A DNA stretch of 64,000 nucleotides from Psychrobacter sp. TAE2020 (GCF_018919485.1 NZ_JAHLMU010000001.1:2973138-3037137); one strand, 5' to 3'; positions 45,424 to 56,796 are shown, counted from the stretch's first letter. Notes: generated by a model from the sequence alone, not told the origin. Program-made: numbers and translations.

Positions 45424-46404
45424 TCAAGATTCACTATCACTATCAGTAGCAGCCAGTTGCCTCTTACCGCTCCAATGGCGGCTGAATTGATAAGCTACTC
45501 GTCCCGAACGGCCGCCACGCTCTGACGCCCAACGTAACGCATCAGCTCTGACTTTATCAGCAAGCTCACCCTCATTATTTATAGCTTTTTCAAGCACTAA
45601 GTTGGCAGTGTCGATAGCAAAACTATCTGCAAGCGGTTTACCCTGTAAAGTCAGATAATGTTGCACGATTTGCAAGTAAGTGGTTTGATCCATCGGATAA
45701 AATGACAACCACAAACCAAAACGATCCGATAATGACACTGTTTCATCTATAGTCTCGTAAGGGTTGACTTCATCGGTCTGCCCATTATAGATATTAATAT
45801 TATCTTTCATTAATTGCGGTAATAGATGGCGACGATTACTAGTGGCGTAGACCAATAGCTTGTCTTGCTCAGAGTCGAGCGCACCATCTAGTACACTTTT
45901 TAGCGTACGATAGCTCTCATCTTGCCCATTAAAGGCTAAGTCATCACAATAGACTACGTAGCGGCAGTTGCAGTCAGCAGGGAGCTGGTTAATAGCCGCG
46001 CGGATTTTATCTAACACTAGTAAGTCATCACGAGCAATTTCAATAACTCGCAACCCTTCGCTATGATAGGCTTGTAATAAAGCACGAATCAAGGAGGACT
46101 TGCCAGCGCCACGAGTACCAGTCATTAACACATGATTGGCTGGATAGCCTTCTAAGAATTGGCGAGTGTTTTGGATCAGTTTTGATTTTTGCTTGTCAAT
46201 ACCATGCAAATCATCTAAGTTCAAAAATAGATTCACTACTAGTGGCTCTAAATGGCCAGTAGCGCCCCCAACCCAACGATAAGCCAGTTGGGCAGGATCT
46301 ATCTCGATAGTAGGAGTGACTTGCTGCTGCAAATATTGACTTAACAAATCTAGTAAAGGGACGGGTAGGGCATAACCACTAGAAGACTCAAGGGACTGGG
46401 ACAT
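45424..46404 (-). CDS. DUF815-family AAA ATPase
   Basis: P-loop ATPase, 326 residues. Walker A GTRGAGKSSLIRALL, Walker B RYVVYCDDLAF, arginine-region YATSNRRHLLPQ, and the DUF815 tail RADALRWASERGGRSGRVAYQF. Similar proteins are widespread and functionally undefined. Divergent from the kinase gene with about 200 bases between. Confidence 0.88.
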   Translation of the reverse strand: MSQSLESSSGYALPVPLLDLLSQYLQQQVTPTIEIDPAQLAYRWVGGATGHLEPLVVNLFLNLDDLHGIDKQKSKLIQNTRQFLEGYPANHVLMTGTRGAGKSSLIRALLQAYHSEGLRVIEIARDDLLVLDKIRAAINQLPADCNCRYVVYCDDLAFNGQDESYRTLKSVLDGALDSEQDKLLVYATSNRRHLLPQLMKDNINIYNGQTDEVNPYETIDETVSLSDRFGLWLSFYPMDQTTYLQIVQHYLTLQGKPLADSFAIDTANLVLEKAINNEGELADKVRADALRWASERGGRSGRVAYQFSRHWSGKRQLAATDSDSES

Positions 46405-46607
46405 AATGACTCTATTGTTAATAAATGAAGGTTTTTTTAAAAGCTTGCTAGCGAATGTATCAAGGTTGAATCGCTGTAGTAATATACACCATTCAACGGC
46501 AGATGAGCTAAGGCAGCCTATAAGTGCACAGCAACTATTTGCACAGAATGTGGATTAAGATCACAAGCTATGGCAAAAATTATGACAGTTAATAGCAAGG
46601 TTATAAC

Positions 46608-47726
46608 ATGAAAAATAGTGCCAGTAATTGCTCGCAAATACAAGCTTTGCAGCGGCAGTCTAAGCAGCTACTGCCAGAAATTACCGCTATATTTTTACAG
46701 CTGGATTATGGTCAGATAGTTCATCAGCGTATTAGTCAGCAGAATAGTAGTCAAGATGAATTTTGCCAAACTGCTACTATTCAACAAGCCATCACTCAAA
46801 CAGTACTTTACCAAGGATTGACTCGCGCTCGCCATCCATCGTTTGGGGCAGTAATGATTAAATGGCAACTGACTTTAGCAGATAGCAGTAACAGTTATCA
46901 GGCAGCTGATCTAAATCATGAAGCTCACGTGCTACAAGCTTTACAGATCTCGCAACAATCGCCAACAGCCACTCTAGCTATAGCACCGCCTACACTAGCT
47001 TATACAACCTCGCCTATAAACCTACTCCAGCAACCTTATCAGCTTAGCCATTTAGTGCTGCCTTTTTATCCATTAGGTAGCTTAGCGCAGCAGCTTAGGA
47101 GTAAGCAACACTCGTCGTTAACCGCTGTGCAAAAACAGCACTTTATTAAGCAAGCGGCTTCTATTATAGCGGCTTTGCATAAACAAGGTTGGCTACATAA
47201 TGATCTCAAGCCAAGTAATATTCTCCTTAGTGAGCCAGTTTTAAAAGACAGTTTTTTATCAAATAACACTAATAGTATTAGTGACGTTAATGCGGCTAAT
47301 AAGATTAATGATACTAATGCCAATAGGGAAATAGCTAGTTTGCTATTAACGGATTTTGCTCTAGCTGATAGTATGGATAATGATTTTAGTCAAGAGCATA
47401 AGATGAGTAGTGCGGGGACGCCCGCTTATCTAGCACCTGAATGTTGGCAAGGACACGCGGCTACTGAGCAAAGCGATATATATGCATTTGGGGTGATGAT
47501 CTATGAGATTTTGACTGGTGAACGACCGTTTAATACATCGAAGCAAAGTGGCGATCCAATGATAGATTGGGCAACACAACATTGTCAGCGCTCTATCCCA
47601 AAGCTATCAGAAGCCTATCGTTGCTACCAGTTTATCCTTGATAAGGCCTTGGCAAAGCAGAGGCAAAGGCGCTATGAGCATATGCAGGAGCTTATAACGG
47701 ATTTAGCGTCATTGGAGACTAGCTAA
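46608..47726 (+). CDS. Serine/threonine protein kinase (Hanks type)
   Basis: 372 residues. Catalytic elements: Lys85 in FGAVMIKWQL, the loop HNDLKPSN (His197, Asp199, Lys201, Asn204), DFA in place of DFG (Asp249-Ala251), and the APE motif in GTPAYLAPE, so it probably is an active kinase. The glycine loop is poorly conserved. An Asn-rich insertion (about 212-242) separates the catalytic and DFA loops. There is no membrane helix or sensor domain, so it is a soluble single-domain kinase. Partner and substrate unknown. Confidence 0.85.
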   Translation: MKNSASNCSQIQALQRQSKQLLPEITAIFLQLDYGQIVHQRISQQNSSQDEFCQTATIQQAITQTVLYQGLTRARHPSFGAVMIKWQLTLADSSNSYQAADLNHEAHVLQALQISQQSPTATLAIAPPTLAYTTSPINLLQQPYQLSHLVLPFYPLGSLAQQLRSKQHSSLTAVQKQHFIKQAASIIAALHKQGWLHNDLKPSNILLSEPVLKDSFLSNNTNSISDVNAANKINDTNANREIASLLLTDFALADSMDNDFSQEHKMSSAGTPAYLAPECWQGHAATEQSDIYAFGVMIYEILTGERPFNTSKQSGDPMIDWATQHCQRSIPKLSEAYRCYQFILDKALAKQRQRRYEHMQELITDLASLETS

Positions 47727-47771
47727 AGCGGTATTACGGCTAGTTTTGCCAGTTACTAGCAGTCTTGATAG

Positions 47772-48299
47772 TTACTGGTAGGCTTGATAAAGGTCTGCGA
47801 CAGATCGGTCATTGACTATACTTTGGCAGGCAGCAAAGTTGGTATCAAAGACTTTCTTTTTCTCACTAACTTCATATATAGGCGTTTTTTTAGGGTCAGA
47901 GTAATAACTCTTAGCACTGATAACATAGCGACTTAAGGTATCTAAAGCTTCATCACAAACCTCAAAAGGGGCAATAGTAGGTACACGGTTAATATCTACA
48001 TTGTCCATCACTCTGTAAGTATTATTGATAGCAAGCCCTAATAGCTTAATGTCCTTAGTAGCAATGGCACTTTGGGTATCAGCTTTTAAAACGGTTAATT
48101 CTTTTAATAGGATATCTGCATCATGATGAAAGCCTGCAAATTTCTCTAAGCTCATCATAATCTTGGTATTGGAATCCGTAGCAGTCACATTGGCGTTAGC
48201 ATTGGTTGATTCAGCTGGCTTATATAAGACGTTGACGCCCACAAACCAAGCTACCGCTACTACCAACAAACCTATAGCTACCCATAACCCTTTACTCAT
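47772..48299 (-). CDS. Membrane-anchored protein of unknown function (175 aa)
   Basis: One N-terminal helix (LWVAIGLLVVAVAWFVGVNVLY) then a soluble, mostly helical periplasmic part with two Cys (EVCDEA, AACQSI). Not recognised. Convergent with the kinase gene (45-base gap), upstream of a tRNA-Leu terminator. Confidence 0.6.
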   Translation of the reverse strand: MSKGLWVAIGLLVVAVAWFVGVNVLYKPAESTNANANVTATDSNTKIMMSLEKFAGFHHDADILLKELTVLKADTQSAIATKDIKLLGLAINNTYRVMDNVDINRVPTIAPFEVCDEALDTLSRYVISAKSYYSDPKKTPIYEVSEKKKVFDTNFAACQSIVNDRSVADLYQAYQ

Positions 48300-48427
48300 T
48301 GTTTTAATCCAATTACTTTATACACTAATAGATGGCAAGATTTGCTGCTGCAAGTGCTGCCCTATGACAGTTTACACTACCTATAACTAGGAGTCGCTAC
48401 TGGATTTATTACTTAAATCGCAGACAC

Positions 48428-48453
48428 AAAAAAACCTGCTAAAAAGCAGGTTG
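48428..48453 (-). terminator. Terminator after tRNA-Leu
   Basis: Stem AACCTGC / GCAGGTT with loop of six, and a run of A on the plus strand that becomes T on the minus strand. It lies 35 bases beyond the tRNA-Leu 3' end. Confidence 0.85.
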
Positions 48454-48488
48454 ATTTTTAATCTGGTCTAAGATGTACTATCCGAAAA

Positions 48489-48573
48489 TGGTGGGGCTGG
48501 AGAGACTCGAACTCTCACACCTTGCGGCGCTAGAACCTAAATCTAGTGCGTCTACCAATTCCGCCACAGCCCC
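48489..48573 (-). tRNA. tRNA-Leu (TAG)
   Basis: 85 bases including CCA; long variable arm. Acceptor stem GGGGCTG/CAGCCCC, anticodon TAG in loop TTTAGGT, T-loop GAGTTCGAGTC. Confidence 0.95.
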
Positions 48574-48794
48574 ATTTCGTTACTCTATCATTATTAACGT
48601 TTAAATTCGAACGCCATACAGACAGTTAACTGATTCGGTAGTGCGTCTCAGTGGTTGGCTATTATATAGAGTTTGAGTAGTTTGGCAAGCCCTTTTTGCA
48701 GTTAATTTTGATATTTTTATACTATATTAACTATTTAATTTTAAGTATTTGATATTAATGGATATTTTGATATTAGTCATTATTAAAAATGCTT

Positions 48795-50780
48795 TTAACT
48801 ATCAGTTTTCTTAGCTCCCGTTATTTCTACTGTCGAGTCCTCTAATAATGCTAGTTTACGGGTCAGAGTATTACGCCCCCAACCTAATAGAGTAGCAGCA
48901 AGGTTCTTTTTACCCTCGCTATGGGTGAGAGCTGCACTCAATAGAACGCGCTCAAACTCAGGGTTTGCTATTTGCAAAATATCAGTAGCCCCCTCTTGTA
49001 AAGATTGCTTTGCCCAGACTGCTAGTGCTTGTTGCCAGTTAGTATTTAGTGTAGCAGAAGCAGAAGCAGAAGCAGAAGCAGAAGCTTGGGAGACAGTTGC
49101 AGGTGCACTAGTCGCTACTGTTAATGCTGATGAATCAGCATTGATATTTGGTAAGCCATTAGGCTGTTGAACCCTATCTATCTGGATTTGATGCTGCTGG
49201 TTGAATTCAGCTGTCTGTAGTGGAGGGTTATCGACTATCGCTAACAGCTCTGGGGGCAAATCTTCAGCTAGCACTTTATCACCGGTAGTCATTACTGTTA
49301 GCCAAAGACAGACGTTCTCTAACTGGCGAACATTGCCACGCCAGTCAAAGTTTTGCACAATATGCATAGCATCAGGGTACAACTGCTTAGCTGTGGTGTT
49401 CATCTGCTCACTAGCCCGCTGCATAAAATGGCTGGCGAGCGCAGGGATATCTTCACGCCTAGATCGTAACGGTGGCAGTGGTAGGCGAATGACATTGAGG
49501 CGATAAAACAAATCTTCTCGAAATTTACCTTGTTGCACTAGATACTCTAAGTTTTGATGGGTGGCAGCAATGATACGTACATCGACTTTTACGGGCTGTT
49601 GACCGCCAACTCGATAAAACTCGCCATTGGCTAATACTCGCAATAAGCGCGTCTGAGTACTAAAAGGCATATCACCAATTTCATCTAAAAATAGCGTACC
49701 ACCATCGGCTTGCTCAAAGCGTCCTTGGCGCTGGGTTGTGGCGCCGGTAAAAGCGCCTTTTTCGTGACCGAATAACTCAGACTCAATCAAGTCATGAGGG
49801 ATAGCGGCCATATTGAGAGCAATAAAGGGCTGCTGCGCTCGTGGGGAATGCTGATGCAATGCGCTAGCTACCAATTCTTTACCAGTACCGGACTCGCCGG
49901 TAATCAGCACGGTAATAGGAGAGTGGGCTAGGCGGCCTATAGCACGGAATACGGTTTGCATCGCTTGCGACTGACCAATAATTCCACTGGGATTATTATT
50001 ACTTTTAGGATCTTCTGTTACCGCTGTATCTTTTATAATTGGTTTTATATCTGGCTTTATAGCTGATTTTATACTGATACTACTTTCCCTGTTGCCAGTG
50101 CCAGTAATGCTAGCAGTGTTATTAATATTATCAACACCGGCCTTAGTATCGTCACTAGCCTTGCTATTAAAACTTTTGCTAACACTGTCGCTAATATTGT
50201 CATTAATTTGCTGATCTTTTTTAACTGACTTATCGGCAGTGTTTTGCTGGTTTTTCTGCTCATTAGGCTGATAATCAATAGCTTTATAAATAGTGGCAAC
50301 GGCGTCATCTAAATCAAAAGGCTTAGGCAAATAGTCAAACGCACCTGTCTGATAGCTATCAATGGCTGAAGTAATATCTGAATGCGCGGTCATAATCACT
50401 GTAGGCAGTTTAGGAAAATTACTGTGCACCCAATCGCTGAATGATAAGCCATCCATCATCGGCATACGAATATCCGTCAAGATAACATCCGGTAGAATGG
50501 CGTAGCTCTCACGCTGCTGCAAAACATCGTTGAGTCGGACCCACGCTGCTTGCGCTTGGGTAAAGCTGATCACCTCGAGATTAGCATCACTAAAAGTATC
50601 AGCGAGTACCAAACGCAGCGCAGCATCGTCATCAATAAGCCACAAAGTCGCAATTTTATCGGAGCTAGTGCTCACTTGGCTAATATTGTCAGAACTATTG
50701 GTTTTATAATCATTATCAGAACTGCTATTAGCAGAATTATTCACAGTATTGTCTATATCAGTATCATAACGCTTAGTCAT
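48795..50780 (-). CDS. ntrC: Nitrogen regulation response regulator NtrC
   Basis: Sigma-54 activator. In order: an N-terminal Ser/Asn/Asp-rich extension of about 44 residues, receiver with [13 protein letters not shown] (acceptor Asp103), a long linker of about 90 Asn/Ser/Lys-rich residues, AAA+ domain with GESGTGKE and the sigma-54 loop GAFTGA, then a low-complexity segment with an Ala-Ser run, and a C-terminal Fis-type helix-turn-helix ([18 protein letters not shown]). Length 661 against about 470 in enterics, all excess in linkers. Downstream of ntrB on the same strand. Confidence 0.92.
   Translation of the reverse strand: MTKRYDTDIDNTVNNSANSSSDNDYKTNSSDNISQVSTSSDKIATLWLIDDDAALRLVLADTFSDANLEVISFTQAQAAWVRLNDVLQQRESYAILPDVILTDIRMPMMDGLSFSDWVHSNFPKLPTVIMTAHSDITSAIDSYQTGAFDYLPKPFDLDDAVATIYKAIDYQPNEQKNQQNTADKSVKKDQQINDNISDSVSKSFNSKASDDTKAGVDNINNTASITGTGNRESSISIKSAIKPDIKPIIKDTAVTEDPKSNNNPSGIIGQSQAMQTVFRAIGRLAHSPITVLITGESGTGKELVASALHQHSPRAQQPFIALNMAAIPHDLIESELFGHEKGAFTGATTQRQGRFEQADGGTLFLDEIGDMPFSTQTRLLRVLANGEFYRVGGQQPVKVDVRIIAATHQNLEYLVQQGKFREDLFYRLNVIRLPLPPLRSRREDIPALASHFMQRASEQMNTTAKQLYPDAMHIVQNFDWRGNVRQLENVCLWLTVMTTGDKVLAEDLPPELLAIVDNPPLQTAEFNQQHQIQIDRVQQPNGLPNINADSSALTVATSAPATVSQASASASASASATLNTNWQQALAVWAKQSLQEGATDILQIANPEFERVLLSAALTHSEGKKNLAATLLGWGRNTLTRKLALLEDSTVEITGAKKTDS
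49053..49085. repeat. AGCAGA hexanucleotide microsatellite in ntrC
   Basis: About five tandem copies of the unit AGCAGA, encoding alternating Ala-Ser on the minus strand between the AAA+ and DNA-binding domains. Confidence 0.85.
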
Positions 50781-50858
50781 ATATAAGCCTTTAAAGATAA
50801 TTAAGCCAAATGCTTACTTAACCAGTTACTCGAATCGATGCTGTTTACCGAATCAACT

Positions 50859-52256
50859 TTATCTAGTGACAGGTTGAGTAAAAGGCAAGTATAAGGTGAA
50901 GCTAGTCTCGCTGCTATCGGGCATCTGTTGGGAGATGACATCTATCATACCATTATGGCGGCTAACAATATCTTGGACAATCGCTAACCCTAAGCCTGTC
51001 CCAGCTGCACGACTAGTCACCATCGGAAAGAATATCTGGCCAATAAGCGGGGAGTCTATACCGCTGCCGTTATCAGTAATAGTGACTTGTAACACTTGCT
51101 TATGTTGCTGGCTGCCGATGGTATGTTGAAAAGCAATGCGTGTCTGGATAGCCAGCTTTGCTTGATAAGCGGTTGGCTGGCTAGTTGGTTTTGGTAGATT
51201 TTCTACTGAGCCATTATTAATCGTTGATACACTAGCGTGGATAGTATTAACACTATTTACTAGTGCTTGCTCATACTCTAGCATCGACTCACAAGCGTTG
51301 TTTATTAAGTTTAAAAATACTTGGATCAACTGATCTTTATCCGCTGTTAAGTCTGGTAGAGATAAATCATAATCGCGCTGTAATTTGACGGTTGGATACT
51401 GACTTAATACTAAAGTTAACACGTGTTCAAGGGTTTGGTGAATATTTAGCGCTTGCCAATTGGGCAGTTGATTAGAGCCAAGAAGTTGGCTGATAAGCTG
51501 AGTCAAGCGGTCAGTTTCTGAGATGATAATATCAGTATAAGTCAGTGACTTTTGGTTTATAGTTTTGATATTTGGCTCAGTATCATTGGCTGCTATAGCA
51601 GTAGCTAAACTATCCACTAAGGACCAATGGTTCACTTTAGCAAACTGACGCTGTAGTAGCTGCGCCGCCCCGCGAATGCCAGCCAAAGGATTTTTGACCT
51701 CATGAGCCACTGAGCGCAACATACGTCGGGCCACAGCATATTGCTGCTGTTGTCGTTGCTCCTTTGAGATACGGCTGTGCCGATCCTTACTCCACATCTC
51801 AATGATAAAATAAGTCTGCTGCTCATAGCTGACCGGTGTCACGCTATAGTCTACTAACAATATAGCGCCACTATGACTGCTGCTATTACCCTCTAATAAT
51901 TGCGGGCTGATGCGGTGATCATGATCGATAAAGGGCTGCTGATATTGGTGGGCATGAGCGAAACGCTCAGTTAACGAACAGGTTTTATGAGTAGGGGTTT
52001 CGCCTGATTGTGGCTTATCTATTGAGTATTTTAATACATCTGGGTCGGTGCCATCATTTGTTTCTGCAGGAGCTAGCAAGGTCAAAATAGAATGATTTAG
52101 TAGCCGTCCACGACTAATGGCCAACAGCTGCTCAGTCTGAGTATTGAGCCATTTGATATCTAAAGATTCATCGACCCACAAAACCGCAGTAAATAAATGC
52201 TGTGATATAAAGGCTAAGTCGGGAGTAGTTTCAGCTGTAATAGGACGAATGCTCAT
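50859..52256 (-). CDS. ntrB: Nitrogen regulation sensor kinase NtrB
   Basis: Soluble histidine kinase controlling NtrC by the nitrogen signal (normally through PII). Seen: a PAS domain (about 13-130), the phospho-acceptor box VAHEVKNPLAGIRGAAQLL, N box INNACESMLEY, and G motifs TITDNGSGID and AAGTGLGLAIVQDIV. Length 465 against about 350 in E. coli; the extra is in Thr/Gln-rich loops. No membrane helix, as expected for NtrB. Divergent from rimO; about 78 bases precede ntrC. Confidence 0.9.
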   Translation of the reverse strand: MSIRPITAETTPDLAFISQHLFTAVLWVDESLDIKWLNTQTEQLLAISRGRLLNHSILTLLAPAETNDGTDPDVLKYSIDKPQSGETPTHKTCSLTERFAHAHQYQQPFIDHDHRISPQLLEGNSSSHSGAILLVDYSVTPVSYEQQTYFIIEMWSKDRHSRISKEQRQQQQYAVARRMLRSVAHEVKNPLAGIRGAAQLLQRQFAKVNHWSLVDSLATAIAANDTEPNIKTINQKSLTYTDIIISETDRLTQLISQLLGSNQLPNWQALNIHQTLEHVLTLVLSQYPTVKLQRDYDLSLPDLTADKDQLIQVFLNLINNACESMLEYEQALVNSVNTIHASVSTINNGSVENLPKPTSQPTAYQAKLAIQTRIAFQHTIGSQQHKQVLQVTITDNGSGIDSPLIGQIFFPMVTSRAAGTGLGLAIVQDIVSRHNGMIDVISQQMPDSSETSFTLYLPFTQPVTR

Positions 52257-52399
52257 GACTAAAGCCTAAATAAAGGGAGAAATAGAATAATAGCGCTATT
52301 ATTTAACCATAAATCAACAGCATAGCACGGCAAAACTGGTGATTATCACAAAAAAAACGTACAATGCGCACAGCCAATTTATCTCTTGCAAGGTCAGCT

Positions 52400-54001
52400 A
52401 TGTCCAAAATTTCTACACTATCAACTGATGTGAAAGCGTCACTATCGACTTTATCATCAGCAGCTACAGAGTCTGTAGCATTAGCGCAACTTAATGACAG
52501 CGTAACAGTATTCAATCCGGCACAAAGTCAAACGTCGCCAGCAGAGCCTGTCAACACTCATAAAGCTACTCATCATAAAGCCAATCATAATCAAAATCGT
52601 AGTATCAGTCAGAGTGGCGAGGCGAGCAGTGCTAATGCTGCGACGGCTAGTGCACCGACCACTACGCCAAAAATTGGCTTTGTCTCTCTAGGCTGCCCTA
52701 AAGCTTTAGTAGATAGCGAACGTATTATCACTGAGCTGAGCCGCGATGGCTATCAAGTAGCTAGTGATTACGAAGGCGCTGACTTAGTAGTAGTCAATAC
52801 TTGTGGCTTTATCGAGTCAGCCGTACAGGAATCGCTGGACGCTATCGGTGAAGCTATTAGCAAAAACGGTAAAGTCATTGTTACTGGTTGCTTAGGTAAA
52901 GAGGCGGACAAGATTAGAAAAATGCATCCTGCGGTATTGGCAGTGACTGGTGCCCATGCTTATGATGAAGTAATTAGGGCAGTAGCGCTGCATGTACCTA
53001 AGCCGAAGCGCGAATTAACCGATGAATATAATCCCAAGATAGACTTAATCAATGAAGCGGGTATTAAATTAACCCCTAGTCATTATGCTTATCTAAAGAT
53101 TTCAGAAGGCTGTAATCATCGCTGTACTTTTTGTATTATTCCAAGCTTACGTGGCGATTTAGTCTCACGCCCGATTGATAGCGTAATGAATGAAGCTATG
53201 GCACTAAAAAATGCTGGGGTAAAAGAGCTGCTAATCATCTCGCAAGATACCTCTGCTTATGGTCTTGATCTGAAATATAAGACTAGTTTTTGGAACGGAA
53301 TGCCGCTGAAGTCTAAATTTTATGATTTGTGCCAAGCGCTGAATCAGCTAGGTATCTGGGTGCGTCTGCATTATGTTTACCCGTATCCTCATGTCGATAA
53401 AGTTGTCGAGTTAATGGGTGAAGGCAAGCTATTGCCTTACTTAGATATTCCGTTTCAGCATGCCAGCCCTCGCATCTTGAAGGCGATGAAACGCCCAGCG
53501 CATAGCGAAAACACTTTAGCTCGTATCCAAGCTTGGCGAGCGATTTGTCCCGATATCGTCATTCGCTCAACCTTTGTAGTCGGTTTCCCTGGTGAGACTG
53601 AAGAAGATTTCCAATGTCTGCTTGACTGGTTAGTCGAAGCTCGCCTTGATCGCGTTGGTGCCTTTACTTATTCAGAAGTCGAAGGCGCTGTTGCTAATGA
53701 CTTGCCTAATCCAGTACCTGAAGCGGTTAAGCAGGAACGTTACGAGCGCTTTATGGCGCTACAGCAGGATATCTCTGCGCAAAAGCTGCAAGAGAAAATT
53801 GGCAGGACTTTAACCGTGTTAGTCGATGAAATCGATAGCGAAGAGAACATCGCTATTTGCCGTAGTTATGCCGATGCGCCTGAAATTGACGGCCACGTCT
53901 ATGTTGATAACATTACTGCTAACGTGCAAGTTGGTCAGTTATTAACGGTGACTATCGATGATGCTAGCGAGTACGACTTATTTGCCAATTATAAAGCCTA
54001 G
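52400..54001 (+). CDS. rimO: Ribosomal protein uS12 methylthiotransferase RimO
   Basis: Radical-SAM enzyme modifying an Asp of ribosomal protein S12. Seen: N-terminal UPF0004 domain [49 protein letters not shown] (three Cys), radical-SAM motif CNHRCTFC, and a C-terminal TRAM domain. The start at 52400 (MSKIST, AAGGT upstream) is better than the ATG at 52364. Some 85 Ser/Thr/Asn-rich residues precede the usual start. Divergent from ntrB. Confidence 0.96.
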   Translation: MSKISTLSTDVKASLSTLSSAATESVALAQLNDSVTVFNPAQSQTSPAEPVNTHKATHHKANHNQNRSISQSGEASSANAATASAPTTTPKIGFVSLGCPKALVDSERIITELSRDGYQVASDYEGADLVVVNTCGFIESAVQESLDAIGEAISKNGKVIVTGCLGKEADKIRKMHPAVLAVTGAHAYDEVIRAVALHVPKPKRELTDEYNPKIDLINEAGIKLTPSHYAYLKISEGCNHRCTFCIIPSLRGDLVSRPIDSVMNEAMALKNAGVKELLIISQDTSAYGLDLKYKTSFWNGMPLKSKFYDLCQALNQLGIWVRLHYVYPYPHVDKVVELMGEGKLLPYLDIPFQHASPRILKAMKRPAHSENTLARIQAWRAICPDIVIRSTFVVGFPGETEEDFQCLLDWLVEARLDRVGAFTYSEVEGAVANDLPNPVPEAVKQERYERFMALQQDISAQKLQEKIGRTLTVLVDEIDSEENIAICRSYADAPEIDGHVYVDNITANVQVGQLLTVTIDDASEYDLFANYKA

Positions 54002-54164
54002 GCATTGCTAGTATTTTCTGGCAATAATGCGCGAAAGGAAAATTGCCCAATAGCCGGTAGTTTTTGCTACAATTAGTGCAATTTGTTTGCTGTATCTAAG
54101 TGTTTATTATTATAATATTTACATTTAACCCTAATATTGGCGTTCAACTATAAAAGGTAGCCTC

Positions 54165-54890
54165 ATGTCTGACAAGAACCCTCGTTACTCGCGCATTTTG
54201 CTTAAACTCTCAGGCGAAGCCTTAGCAGGTGGCAAAGAGATGGGTATTGATAGTGAAGTGCTCGATAATATGAGTTTATCAATCGCCCATTTGCGTGGTC
54301 TTGGAGTACAAGTAGGGATCGTAGTTGGCGGTGGTAACTTATATCGTGGCGCGCAATTACAAAAAGAAGGCTTAGTCGGCCGAGTGACGGGCGACCAAAT
54401 GGGTATGTTAGCGACTGTGATGAATGGTTTGGCCATGCGTGATGCGCTTGAGCGTCGTAATATTAAAACCCGCCTGATGTCAGCGTTGCCTATTGGTGAA
54501 GTTACCGAAAGCTATAGTAGCCGTAATGCTATTCGCTACCTCAAAAACGGCGAAGTTTGTATTTTCGTTGCTGGTACTGGTAACCCTTTCTTTACTACCG
54601 ATACGGCAGCTTGCCTACGTGGTATTGAGATTGAAGCTGGCTTGATTCTAAAAGCCACTAAAGTTGATGGGGTCTATGATAAAGACCCAAGCTTACATAG
54701 TGATGCGGTTAAATATGACGGTTTAACTTTTGATGAAGTGCTAGAGCAAAAGCTTGGGGTGATGGATTTGACGGCTATCGCTTTATGTCGTGAGCATAAT
54801 GTACCCCTACAAGTCTTCGATATGACTAAACCGAACGCTTTGCTAAATGTGGTTATGGGCGAGAATGAAGGCACAAGAGTCTATCACTAA
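54165..54890 (+). CDS. pyrH: Uridylate kinase PyrH
   Basis: Hexameric UMP kinase, 241 residues, amino-acid kinase fold. Motifs: [79 protein letters not shown]. No rpsB or tsf is next to it on this side; frr follows after 112 bases. Confidence 0.97.
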   Translation: MSDKNPRYSRILLKLSGEALAGGKEMGIDSEVLDNMSLSIAHLRGLGVQVGIVVGGGNLYRGAQLQKEGLVGRVTGDQMGMLATVMNGLAMRDALERRNIKTRLMSALPIGEVTESYSSRNAIRYLKNGEVCIFVAGTGNPFFTTDTAACLRGIEIEAGLILKATKVDGVYDKDPSLHSDAVKYDGLTFDEVLEQKLGVMDLTAIALCREHNVPLQVFDMTKPNALLNVVMGENEGTRVYH

Positions 54891-55002
54891 GTTAATAGCT
54901 ACTAAGCTGTCAATTAATCAGCTACTATTTCATAAACTATTATTCAAAATAAAAAACCAATAACATAGCATATTATCGTTAGCGATAAATAAGGACAACA
55001 AC

Positions 55003-55557
55003 ATGATTAAAGAGATTAAGCAAGAAGGCGAAGCGCGCATGCAAAAAACCTTAGAGGCACTAGAAAGTACCTTTAGTAAGGTCCGTACTGGACGTGCGCA
55101 TCCAGGCATGTTATCAGGTATTATGGTCAGCTATTATGGTGCTGCTACACCTTTGAACCAAGTGGCTAGCGTCAACGTTGAAGACTCGCGCACGCTGTTG
55201 GTACAGCCGTTCGATCGCACTATGATACAAGCAGTAGATAAGGCCATTCGCGAAGCCGATTTGGGTTTGAACCCGATGACTGCTGATGTCATCAGAGTAC
55301 CGATGCCGTCTTTGACCGAAGAAACCCGTCGTGACATGCAAAAATTAGCACGAGGTGAGGCTGAAAACAGCCGAGTTTCTATCCGTAATGTACGCCGTGA
55401 TATGATGAATGATATCAAGGAATTAGCAAAAGAAAAAGAAATATCAGAAGATGATGAGCACCGTGCTAGTGATGAAATCCAAAAAATTACTGACAAATAT
55501 ATCGAAACTATCGATAGCCGTCTAAGTAAAAAAGAAATTGATTTGATGGCAGTGTAA
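55003..55557 (+). CDS. frr: Ribosome recycling factor
   Basis: 184 residues. Shows [58 protein letters not shown] and SVRNVRRD-type [22 protein letters not shown]. Splits post-termination ribosomes with EF-G. Confidence 0.97.
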   Translation: MIKEIKQEGEARMQKTLEALESTFSKVRTGRAHPGMLSGIMVSYYGAATPLNQVASVNVEDSRTLLVQPFDRTMIQAVDKAIREADLGLNPMTADVIRVPMPSLTEETRRDMQKLARGEAENSRVSIRNVRRDMMNDIKELAKEKEISEDDEHRASDEIQKITDKYIETIDSRLSKKEIDLMAV

Positions 55558-55898
55558 ACAGCGGTTTAAAAGCGCTACATCAATAGTTAAATAAGGACTG
55601 GTCTCTTGCAAGTTGTATTTGTTAAGTTGCCAGTTTTTTAATGGTTGGCGTTTAAGCGGTAAAAACAATCCGCTATCTTTACCTAGTTTGTTAAATATAT
55701 TATTAGCTATAGTAGATACGGCTGAAGAAGCTATCGAGCCAAAAAAAGCATCCTACGAAATAATATAGTGTTAATGCACTTACAAGTCGTTAATCATTGC
55801 ATTTACCTTATATACTTACTAATCTGAATATGCTGATACGTAGTAAATATTAACCTTCTTTTATCACTACCAATTCTCAATACTAAAATGGCTCTAAA
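55558..55898. other. Intergenic between frr and uppS
   Basis: 341 A/T-rich bases without an ORF of note. Unexpectedly long for this cluster; it may hold a promoter for the uppS-to-bamA genes. Confidence 0.4.
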
Positions 55899-56636
55899 AT
55901 GTTTAAAGAAACCAATATATACCTTAAGCCCAAACATATCGCTATTATCATGGACGGTAATAACCGTTATGGCAAACAAAACGCCTTAGGTAAAGGTGAA
56001 GGCCACAGTAAAGGTAAAGATGCACTAGACCCTATCGTTGAGTATTGCCGTGAAGTGGGCATTAAAGTATTGACGGTATTTGCGTTTTCTAGTGAGAATT
56101 GGCAGCGTCCACCTGCTGAAGTGGCTTTATTGATGCAATTATTAAAACTGACCATCGATGAGCAAATGCCCCGCATGCAAAAGCATCATATTAAACTACG
56201 TTTTATTGGTGATCGTAGTCTATTGAGTGACGAGTTGCGGACACAAATGGCTGATGCTGAAGCTAAGACTGCTCATTACGAGTCGATGACCCTAGTGATC
56301 GCTATCAGCTATGGTGGTCAATGGGATATCGCTCATGCTGCCCAGCAGCTAGCTGAACAAGTGCAGGCCGGACAACTGCGCCTAGAAGATATTAATAAAG
56401 AAAAACTGGGTGAGTATGTACAGCTAGCAGATGAACCAGCAGTAGATATGCTGATTCGTACTGGCGGTGAATACCGAATCTCTAACTTTTTATTATGGCA
56501 GTCTGCTTATGCTGAACTGTTCTTTACTCAAACATTATGGCCGAATTTTGCTGCAGAAGAGTTGGCGGTGATGATCAAAGATTTTGCTCAGCGTCAGCGT
56601 CGATTTGGTAAGACCAGCGAGCAAATACAAACCTAA
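55899..56636 (+). CDS. uppS: Undecaprenyl diphosphate synthase
   Basis: Makes the C55 lipid carrier for peptidoglycan. HIAIIMDGNNRYGK (catalytic Asp; GNNRY in place of GNGRW), VFAFSSENWQRPPAEV, SYGGQWDIAHA and LIRTGGEYRISNFLLWQSAYAE. 245 residues, normal length. Confidence 0.96.
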   Translation: MFKETNIYLKPKHIAIIMDGNNRYGKQNALGKGEGHSKGKDALDPIVEYCREVGIKVLTVFAFSSENWQRPPAEVALLMQLLKLTIDEQMPRMQKHHIKLRFIGDRSLLSDELRTQMADAEAKTAHYESMTLVIAISYGGQWDIAHAAQQLAEQVQAGQLRLEDINKEKLGEYVQLADEPAVDMLIRTGGEYRISNFLLWQSAYAELFFTQTLWPNFAAEELAVMIKDFAQRQRRFGKTSEQIQT

Positions 56637-56796
56637 TCTTAATTGCTAAGCCAATCAATGTGACTGAACCTATCAAATTAGCTGTTATAATGCAGCTTTA
56701 ATTGCCATTCTTTCACTGACTGTTGGCCATTAAGACCTATTTTTTCATTAATAAATATTTTTATTAAAGACTATAAAACTATAAGGTTCGCTCACT

